64,000 nt of DNA from Maribacter halichondriae. Lineage in GTDB: Bacteria > Bacteroidota > Bacteroidia > Flavobacteriales > Flavobacteriaceae. The stretch spans positions 3,848,001 to 3,912,000 of the forward strand of contig NZ_CP107030.1 of NCBI RefSeq assembly GCF_027474825.1, read 5' to 3'. Under the pieces are notes generated by a model, which was not told the DNA's origin, searched no databases, and saw only the letters and a list, made by a program, of their open reading frames with translations. Each line of letters opens with the position of its first letter. The first letter of the stretch is position 1. This document shows positions 57,866 through 64,000 of the stretch, piece after piece. Position numbers and translations under genes: made by a program.

Positions 57866-59949
57866 GCGGTTTTCTGATACTCTTTTTTTGCCTTTGGAAG
57901 GGTAAAGTAAAAACAAGATCCTTTTCTCGGAATACTTTCGACCCAAATACTTCCGTCGTTTTTTTCCACCATCTCTTTGCATAAAGATAGCCCAAGACCC
58001 GTACCTTTTTCATTATTGGTACCGTAGGTCGTGTGGCTTGAATTTTCCGCAAATATCTTTTCCTGGGTTTCCTTGTCCATTCCGACCCCAGTATCCCTGA
58101 CGAAAATTTCCCAATGGTTGTTCTTTTCGGCCGCACCGATAGTTATCATTCCATTTTCAGGAGTGAATTTTAGCGCATTGCTCAACAAGTTTCTGATAAC
58201 AATGTCGATTTGGTCCCCATCAGACCAGGCGAGGGTATTCGCTGAAAGACGACTTACGATTTTTATTGATTTGCTACTGGCGATTTCCGAAAGTAGTTTT
58301 ATGTTATCGGAAACGAGACCATCCAATGAAATAACGGATGGTTTGGTAATTGCCCCGTTCATTTGAGTTTGTCCCCATGACAATAAGTTGTTCAGCGTAA
58401 AAGAGATATGGTCCAAGTCGGTCCCCAGTTTGGGTATGAACTCCAAAAATTCTTTTTGTTTGATTTCCCCATCGCGGTAAAGCTTTAACAAACCTTGAAA
58501 AGCACCGATAGGCCCTCTGAGGTCGTGACCGATAATGGAGAATAACTTGTCTTTGGTTTCATTGATTTCGGTTAGCTCCCGTTCACTTTTTTCAAGTTCC
58601 TCTTTATTGGCATTCAGTTCGATGTTCAGTTTCTTTTGAATGTTCTCGTTTCTTCTTACCAGAAATGTAATGATTAAAAATATCGACAAAATACTTAGGG
58701 CCGCGTAGACATACTTTTTCTGTTGGGCCAAGGCTCTTTCATTTTCTAGTATTAGATCTCTTTTTTGTTCATCATATTCGAGTTTGGTCTTTAACATCGT
58801 CAAACTCTTTTTGTTCTCGTTTCTTGAAAGCGTATCCGATAGCTTCGAGTACAGTTCATGATAGGTTAGGGCTGTTGCAAAGTCTTTTCCTTTCTTACTT
58901 ATTTTATATAGTGTATTGGCACACTTTTGTGTACCTTCCTTAAACTTCAATTTGCGGGAAATATCATAGGCATGCAGTGCATAATGTTTCGAAACACTAT
59001 CCTTGCCAATACCGAAATACGCTTCTGCCATTCCGTTGTACAAATCGATGCGACCACGCTCATCTTGAATTTTTTTGTGTAGGGCCTCACTTTGACGATA
59101 CCAATACAATGCCCATTTGTGATCGTTTTGCTTTAAATAGGTCTTACCCTTTATTTCATAGGCATAGGCCAGCCAATCGATGATTTCTTGCTTTTCGAAA
59201 ATCGCAATACTGGCATTCACGTTAAACATGGCATACTCAAGCTCGTTCATATCCGCATAGACAGAGGCCATATTGCTCATGGTCTCGGCGGAATAGATTT
59301 CGTTACCAATCTCGGCATTAATCTTTTTGACCTTTTTATAAAATTCCAATGCCTGTTTGTAGTCTTTTTGGGATGCATATAAATTGGCGATGTTCTCGTT
59401 GATAATAGAGAGCATTTTGAGGTCATTTAATTTTTCAGCCTGTTCTATGCTTAACAAATAACCGCTCAGGGCTTTGGCATAGTTTCCATTGTATGCGTAT
59501 TCTCCTGAAAGATCATTGTGTATTCGAACGGTAAAGAGGCTATCTTTGATTTCTGTGGCCTTTTGCAGTGATTTTTCTAAATATGCTATGGCATTTGAAC
59601 TGTTTCCTTTGTCCGAGTGATAATTACCCAGGTTGAATAAGGCCCGACTTTCTCCTTTAGCATATTGAATGGCCTTACTGATTCTCAATGATTTTTCGGA
59701 TAACAGAAACAGGCTATCGGTCCGGTAATACCGCAATTCGGAGCCGAGATTCGAAAGCAGGTTTACGTAAGTGGTATCCTTTTCAATAAAATTGGTGCTT
59801 TGTTCCAATGTTCGAATGGCCTGCACTAAGCTATCCCTGGTTTTCTGTGCCTGACCGAAATGAAAGGTACATACCCAAAACAAGAGAAGAAATATCCTCT
59901 TTTTTGAAAAAGGTAATTTAGGTACAAAGCAGGTTAGTGCCAAGGTCAT
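57862..59949 (-). CDS. TPR-containing sensor histidine kinase
   Basis: A 695-residue membrane kinase. A signal-like N-terminus precedes five to six TPR-type repeats (ALFNLGNYHSDKGNSSNAIA, ALYWYRQSEALHKKIQ), which sense inside the periplasm. A single TM helix (YVYAALSILSIFLIITFLV) and a coiled coil follow, then HisKA with SIIGHDLRGPIGAFQGL (phospho-His) and HATPase_c boxes NLLSNALKFTPE, RDTGVGMD, GTGLGLSLCKEMVEK. No response regulator is adjacent, so it is an orphan kinase. Confidence 0.93.
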   Translation of the reverse strand: MTLALTCFVPKLPFSKKRIFLLLFWVCTFHFGQAQKTRDSLVQAIRTLEQSTNFIEKDTTYVNLLSNLGSELRYYRTDSLFLLSEKSLRISKAIQYAKGESRALFNLGNYHSDKGNSSNAIAYLEKSLQKATEIKDSLFTVRIHNDLSGEYAYNGNYAKALSGYLLSIEQAEKLNDLKMLSIINENIANLYASQKDYKQALEFYKKVKKINAEIGNEIYSAETMSNMASVYADMNELEYAMFNVNASIAIFEKQEIIDWLAYAYEIKGKTYLKQNDHKWALYWYRQSEALHKKIQDERGRIDLYNGMAEAYFGIGKDSVSKHYALHAYDISRKLKFKEGTQKCANTLYKISKKGKDFATALTYHELYSKLSDTLSRNENKKSLTMLKTKLEYDEQKRDLILENERALAQQKKYVYAALSILSIFLIITFLVRRNENIQKKLNIELNANKEELEKSERELTEINETKDKLFSIIGHDLRGPIGAFQGLLKLYRDGEIKQKEFLEFIPKLGTDLDHISFTLNNLLSWGQTQMNGAITKPSVISLDGLVSDNIKLLSEIASSKSIKIVSRLSANTLAWSDGDQIDIVIRNLLSNALKFTPENGMITIGAAEKNNHWEIFVRDTGVGMDKETQEKIFAENSSHTTYGTNNEKGTGLGLSLCKEMVEKNDGSIWVESIPRKGSCFYFTLPKAKKEYQKTA

Positions 59950-60158
59950 GATTTGGGAGATTAACTGGCAGTAAATTTAATCCTACAACGCAGCTTATTC
60001 TAAATTATGTTGTGAAACGACAATTTTTGTGTGTTTTGACCACTAAACTATGTATTTGGTCGATGTTTTTGCATTTTGACCTTAAGGATTGTAGAAACGA
60101 AAAAGCATGTGCTATGGTAAAATATTCTTTTGCGATAGGAAATAGAGGTTCATTTATT

Positions 60159-60189
60159 TTGATGGAATAGTTAAAAAAAATTACCTTTG
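60159..60189 (+). promoter_or_regulatory. Promoter of tRNA-His
   Basis: TTG at 60159-60161, 20-nt spacer, TACCTTTG at 60182-60189. Transcription would start near 60196, about 100 nt before the tRNA. Confidence 0.75.
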
Positions 60190-60202
60190 CCATCGCTTAC
60201 AA

Positions 60203-60290
60203 ATGGTGGTTGTAGCTTCTGCCTTCGCCCACAAAAAGTGGGACTACGTCGGTCAGGCAGCTTCGCCAAGTAAATTTTGAAGCAAATTAG
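60203..60290 (+). repeat. Partial tRNA-His copy plus palindromic element
   Basis: ATGGTGGTTGTAGCT at 60203-60217 repeats the tRNA 5' end (second copy 60295-60309, 92 bp away). It is followed by an imperfect hairpin with outer CTGCC/GGCAG and inner CCCAC-AAAAA-GTGGG. Confidence 0.7.
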
Positions 60291-60296
60291 TTACAT

Positions 60297-60371
60297 GGTG
60301 GTTGTAGCTCAGCTGGTTAGAGCATCGGTTTGTGGTACCGAGGGTCGCCGGTTCGAACCCGGTCTTCCACC
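60297..60371 (+). tRNA. tRNA-His (GUG)
   Basis: A 75-nt cloverleaf with extra G-1 opposite C73, anticodon loop TTGTGGT, and T loop TTCGAAC. No CCA is encoded. Two acceptor positions (5-68 and 6-67) are U-U oppositions. Otherwise the arms are complete. Confidence 0.92.
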
Positions 60372-60383
60372 CTAGAGGTTGTT

Positions 60384-60413
60384 AAAAGTCCTGTCATTAT
60401 TGATGGGACTTTT
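60384..60413 (+). terminator. Probable terminator of tRNA-His
   Basis: AAAAGTCC and GGACTTTT form an 8-bp stem with a 14-nt loop, 12 bp after the tRNA. Confidence 0.6.
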
Positions 60414-60535
60414 GTCTTCTATAATTTATGTGGTAGCGTGAGAAGCTTGTACTGACCACCTGTCTGAATGACATAGTAGGGCAGGCATGCGAAATGAATC
60501 CTGTCTACCGTAGATAGGTCTTTCACCCAAAAAGC

Positions 60536-60563
60536 AAAAGCCCTGTCGACGGACAGGGCTTTT
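60536..60563 (-). terminator. Terminator of the M28 peptidase gene
   Basis: AAAAGCCCTGTC-GACG-GACAGGGCTTTT, a 12-bp stem, 24 bp after the M28 stop, with T's on the coding-strand side. Confidence 0.88.
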
Positions 60564-60587
60564 TGTTCACCTATGTTCTCAATTTGT

Positions 60588-62154
60588 TTACTTGGTAGCC
60601 TTGTCAACTATTACTTTATTATCCCTATTGGCAACTTCCCAAGCGGTATGGAAGATGAGCCGAGATCTATTCTCTAGAAGGTCGTAATTTATTTTATCAG
60701 GAGTATCCCCTGGGCGATGGTAATCGTCGTGGGTTCCGTTGAAATAGAAAATAATGGGAATATTGTTCTTTGCAAAATTGTAGTGGTCACTGCGATAGTA
60801 GAACCGATTAGGGTCATTCTCGTCGTTATAGGTATAATCCAACTCTATATTGGCATATTTTTTATTGACCTCTTCAGAGAGTTCATGGAGTTCGGTACTC
60901 AATTTATCCGAACCGATTAAATAGACATAATTGCGGTCGCCTTCTCGCTTGGGATCGATGCGGCCTATCATATCGATATTCAAGTTGGCTACCGTTTGTG
61001 CCAATGGAAAAATGGGCTCAACATCTGTATAATATTGAGACCCTAGCAATCCTTTTTCTTCACCGGTTACATGCAAAAATACAATAGAACGTTTTGGTCC
61101 GTTGCCTTCATCGGCGGACTTTTTGAAGGCCTCTGCAATTTCAAGTAGGGCAACTGTTCCCGAACCATCATCGTCGGCTCCGTTATTGATATCACCATCG
61201 GCAGAAATTCCGATGTGATCCAAATGCGAAGAAATCACGACATATTCATTGGGTTTTTCACTTCCCTTGAGTATGGCCGCAACATTCTCAGAGTCTACCT
61301 CTTCGTTAGTGCTGGTCAAATTCATCGAAATCTTTGTCGCTATTGTCTCTGGAGCATTTTTTTCATCAATGTTTGGCATTAGTACTTTGGCCAACTTGGA
61401 ATTGATAAATAGATTGGCACGCTCATTCGCATCTTCATTCTTAAGGCCCATCTGTCCTCTATCGTTATTCTTCATATAGTCATAATATCCCTTGTAGCGT
61501 TGAAAGTTTCCGTCATCATAGTAGATGAAACCCTTAGCTCCTTTTTCGGCGGCCAACTCCATTCGTTTTCCGGGGGCTTCTGACATATTGCTCCAAACGG
61601 ACTTTTTCTTCACTTCCAGAAAATAGATAGGTACCATCTTCATTTTGAGGTTCCCCGGCTTTTACCAAAATCCACTTGTCTTTTACATCGACATCCTTAT
61701 AATCGGAATAATCGCCTTCTTCGATTCCGTAGCCGACATAAATTAGTTCTTCAATATCTCCGGTAGCATTTGAAAAAGTCAGCATATTCTCTCCGATGGG
61801 AAATTCGGTGCCATTGACGGTCATAGATCCAGTTGGGAGGTTTTTGACCTCTAATGGAACGTTTTGGAAATAATCACCATCACTTTTTGCCGCTGGGATT
61901 TCCATTTTTTCATATTCGGCCTTTAAGTAGGCTATCGCTTTTTTCTGTCCGGGTTTACCGGTCTCACGACCTTCGAATTCATCGGAAGAATAGGTATACA
62001 AATGTTCCTTAAGTTCAGCTTCGGTAATCGATTCGGCATAGGTAACCGGCCCAATTTTGGGTTTTGTCGGCTCAGCGTCCTGTTCTGTGACCGTTTTTTG
62101 TGAGGAATTACAGCCCATGGCCATGGCCACGATTATGAGTAGTACTTTTTTCAT
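60588..62154 (-). CDS. M28 family metallopeptidase lipoprotein, frameshifted
   Basis: A repaired 521-residue secreted aminopeptidase. It has a lipoprotein signal (MKKVLLIIVAMAMGC), then the PA-like domain (IYVGYGIEEGDYSDYKDVDV). The M28 zinc core has VISSHLDHIGI, NGADDDGSGTVALLEIAEAF, HVTGEEKGLLGSQYY, NIDMIGR and YYRSDHYNFAKNNIP. The two parts are in different frames around 61603-61607. Removing one A from the A5 run of the coding strand joins SGSEEKSVWSNMSEAPG. This is the only indel in the window that looks like an extra base. A terminator follows. Confidence 0.92.
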
Positions 62155-62265
62155 TTTATCTTTTTATAGTGTTCAAAATTTCCCAAAAATAGTGAAAATA
62201 GAGCGATTTGTGGTTTACGTACTTGATTATTACATCTCCATGAGGATGGTATAAATTTGTAACAC

Positions 62266-63132
62266 TTAATGGGTAGGTTCCGGCCTCATTTTTTTTGCGT
62301 ACTGGGAGGGAGAAGCCATTTTATTCTTCTTAAACTTTCTGTTGAAGTTGGAAATCGACTGAAAACCAGAGGCTTCCGATATTTCGGCAATCGACAGCTT
62401 TTCGTTCCCGGATAATAGTTGACAAGCATGTTCCAGTCGAAGCTCAATCAAAAATTCAAAAAACGTTTTGTTCGTTCGTTGCTTGAAAAACCGGCAGAAT
62501 GCCGGGGTGGTCATGTGCACTAAACTAGCGACATAGTTCAGTTTGATTTCTTTGTCAAAATGGTTCATGGCATAATCGAAAACCAGTTGAAGTCGGCGTC
62601 CCTCGTTGTTCGAAATGATTTTTTTGGACGGAACAAAAGTGGTCAGTTCTCCTATTGTGGCACCGTTTATTTTCTGAACCAATTTTAAAAATCTAATAAA
62701 TGCCTGCAATTTATCGACCGTTGGTAATTCTAGCAAAATTCTCCGAATCGATTTTTTTTTGGAAAGTACTCGTATTCCACCTTCAGAAGTCCTGAAAAAC
62801 TTTTTTACATCTTCCAATTCAGGAATCTGGAAAAAATCGTTTCCAAAACTTTCCTCGGTTACAAAAAGGGTAATCATGTGAGATAACTCTTTGGTAGGTA
62901 TGCTTTGAAAAAGATGCGGGATATTACTTCCAATAACATAAATATCCCCCGCTTCAAAACTATATACGCTGTTCGCAACGATCAATTTTCCCTGGCCCTG
63001 TACGATGTAGCTGATTTGTACCTCGGCGTGCTGGTGTAATTGATTATAGAAGATTCGGGCCTTGTCTTCTTGCACCACCAAAGTACTGTCAAAAGGCTTG
63101 GGAATCTTAAATGGGAGTACTTTCATAACCAA
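62266..63132 (-). CDS. AraC family transcriptional regulator with cupin sensor
   Basis: A 288-residue regulator. An N-terminal cupin (YNQLHQHAEVQISYIVQGQGK, FEAGDIYVIGSNIPHLF) binds a small ligand. The C-terminal AraC DNA-binding domain has two helix-turn-helix motifs (LNYVASLVHMTTPAFCRFFK; SIAEISEASGFQSISNFNRK). It is divergent from the DapA-family gene across a 138-bp gap with a palindrome, so it probably controls that operon. The hydroxyproline ligand idea is inference. Confidence 0.92.
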   Translation of the reverse strand: MVMKVLPFKIPKPFDSTLVVQEDKARIFYNQLHQHAEVQISYIVQGQGKLIVANSVYSFEAGDIYVIGSNIPHLFQSIPTKELSHMITLFVTEESFGNDFFQIPELEDVKKFFRTSEGGIRVLSKKKSIRRILLELPTVDKLQAFIRFLKLVQKINGATIGELTTFVPSKKIISNNEGRRLQLVFDYAMNHFDKEIKLNYVASLVHMTTPAFCRFFKQRTNKTFFEFLIELRLEHACQLLSGNEKLSIAEISEASGFQSISNFNRKFKKNKMASPSQYAKKMRPEPTH

Positions 63133-63220
63133 ATAATATGTTAATATTATGAATAAATATTTTAAAAAGTAACAGAGAGGGTTAAAATAATCATAGAATT
63201 GATTAAAATTGAATTAACAT

Positions 63221-63246
63221 AAAATAGCACCTCAATGCTATTTTTG
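63221..63246 (+). promoter_or_regulatory. Palindromic operator overlapping the -7 box of the DapA-family gene
   Basis: AAAATAGCA-CCTCAA-TGCTATTTT, a perfect 9-bp inverted repeat at 63221-63244. Its right arm lies in TATTTTTG (63239-63246), a full -7 consensus. Confidence 0.65.
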
Positions 63247-63270
63247 TTTCAAACTTGTAAACCGATAGCA

Positions 63271-64000
63271 ATGAAAGTACAATGGGAGGGTGTCATGCCC
63301 GCAGTAACTACAAAATTCACCGACGACGACCGATTAGATTTGGCTATGTTCAGAATCAACATCAACGCACAGGTCGATGCAGGAGTACATGGAATAGTAT
63401 TGGGGGGATCACTCGGCGAAGCCAGTACCTTGACCCAAGAGGAAAAGAATATTTTGGTCAAGGAAACAGTCGATATCTTGGAAGGAAAGATTCCTGTTAT
63501 TATGACCGTGGCCGAACAGTCGACTAGGATAGCAATTCAAGCTGTAAAAGAGGCAGAAGATGCAGGGGCTAACGGATTGATGATTTTACCACCGATGCGG
63601 TACAAATCGACCGACCATGAAACCGTAACCTATTTCAAGGAAATCGCAAAAAGCACATCGTTGCCCATCATGATCTATAATAATCCCGTGGATTATAAAA
63701 TCGAGGTAACGGTCGATATGTTCGAAGAGCTCATGGAACTTGACAATATTCAGGCCGTGAAAGAATCTACCCGCGATATTATCAATATTGGAAGACTACG
63801 CAATCGATTTGGCAACAACCTTAAGATCTTGACAGGTGTGGATCCCCTTGCGCTAGAAAGTTTATTAATCGGTGCCGATGGTTGGGTTGCCGGACTGGTG
63901 TGTGCATTTCCAGCCGAGACCGTTGCGATTTATGAACTGGCAAAAGCGGGACGCGCCAAAGAAGCTATCGAAATTTACCGCTGGTTCCTTCCTTTATTGG
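63271..64000 (+). CDS. DapA/NAL-family lyase, cut by window edge (probable 1-pyrroline-4-hydroxy-2-carboxylate deaminase)
   Basis: The first 243 residues of a (beta/alpha)8 class I lyase. N-terminus KVQWEGVMPAVTTKFT, the substrate-loop GGSLGEASTLT (usually GTTGE), the catalytic Tyr region PIMIYNNPVDYK, and the Schiff-base Lys in IQAVKESTRDI are visible. The downstream part is outside the window. Bacteroidota relatives with this N-terminus sit in hydroxyproline catabolic operons with an AraC regulator, where they deaminate pyrroline-4-hydroxy-2-carboxylate. 2-keto-3-deoxy acid aldolase/dehydratase activity is the alternative. Confidence 0.88.
   Translation, partial: MKVQWEGVMPAVTTKFTDDDRLDLAMFRININAQVDAGVHGIVLGGSLGEASTLTQEEKNILVKETVDILEGKIPVIMTVAEQSTRIAIQAVKEAEDAGANGLMILPPMRYKSTDHETVTYFKEIAKSTSLPIMIYNNPVDYKIEVTVDMFEELMELDNIQAVKESTRDIINIGRLRNRFGNNLKILTGVDPLALESLLIGADGWVAGLVCAFPAETVAIYELAKAGRAKEAIEIYRWFLPLL

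Larger units (their letters stand above)
59950..60296. other. Intergenic region with tRNA-His promoter and leader
   Basis: 347 bp between the kinase and tRNA-His. I see no gene in 59950-60158, which is plain AT-rich sequence. The promoter at 60159-60189 and the partial tRNA copy and hairpin at 60203-60290 are listed separately. Confidence 0.5.

Noticed and set aside
60419-60607. Short minus-strand frame between tRNA-His and the M28 gene
   Set aside because: It runs through the terminator hairpin and into the M28 stop; no features.
1-64000. Defence island, prophage or integrative element
   Set aside because: No integrase, transposase, phage, restriction or toxin-antitoxin genes were seen; gene content is housekeeping.

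Overview
The window is a piece of chromosome from a gliding, probably marine member of the Flavobacteriaceae (Bacteroidota). The evidence is gldF/gldG beside dnaN, Bacteroidota-specific families (DUF4290, DUF4870, DUF2911, DUF6340-type lipoproteins), a fused CcsB-CcsA cytochrome c assembly protein, bacillithiol deacetylase, and promoters with the Bacteroidota -7 box TAnnTTTG and a -33 TTG. There is no phage, IS element or CRISPR array. It is ordinary housekeeping chromosome with one polysaccharide locus at the left edge.

Layout. 1-9.6 kb: a Wzx/Wzy-type exopolysaccharide locus read leftwards (polysaccharide deacetylase, initiating sugar transferase, Wza, Wzc, Wzx flippase, Wzy-like polymerase, GT2 cut by the window edge). 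9.8-27.7 kb: housekeeping genes (mnmE, dnaN, gldG-gldF, SAM hydrolase, phoH, purC, tRNA-Met, class IV aminotransferase, YqgE, HU, fmt-recQ-ATPase, DUF493, DUF4290, murA). 27.6-37 kb: small metabolic and redox genes (pirin, VOC, lysoplasmalogenase, CDGSH protein, M20 amidohydrolase, and a photolyase/SDR/SRPBCC light-damage cluster). 37-49.5 kb: envelope and transport genes (DUF2911, M57-like protease, PIG-L/microprotein/SSS operon, MscS, lipoproteins, VWA, Maf-KdsC-DUF2520). 49.7-64 kb: ccsBA, M14 peptidase, MATE transporter with a structured leader, PLP sulfur enzyme, bshB1, TPR histidine kinase, tRNA-His, M28 peptidase, and an AraC regulator divergent from a DapA-family gene that probably starts a hydroxyproline operon.

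Quality warning. At least fourteen single-base indels break otherwise normal genes, mostly in or beside homopolymers and nearly all deletions. They hit essential or universal genes (dnaN, mnmE, wzc), so sequencing error is far more likely than decay. These genes are given here as single repaired CDS entries.

Most interesting non-coding signals: a nested three-way-junction RNA directly upstream of the MATE gene; partial tRNA copies inside the leaders of both tRNA genes; two adjacent tandem arrays (4 x 8 bp, 8 x 7 bp) before the photolyase gene; a perfect palindrome over the promoter of the DapA-family gene; and a 35-residue membrane microprotein coupled to an SSS transporter.
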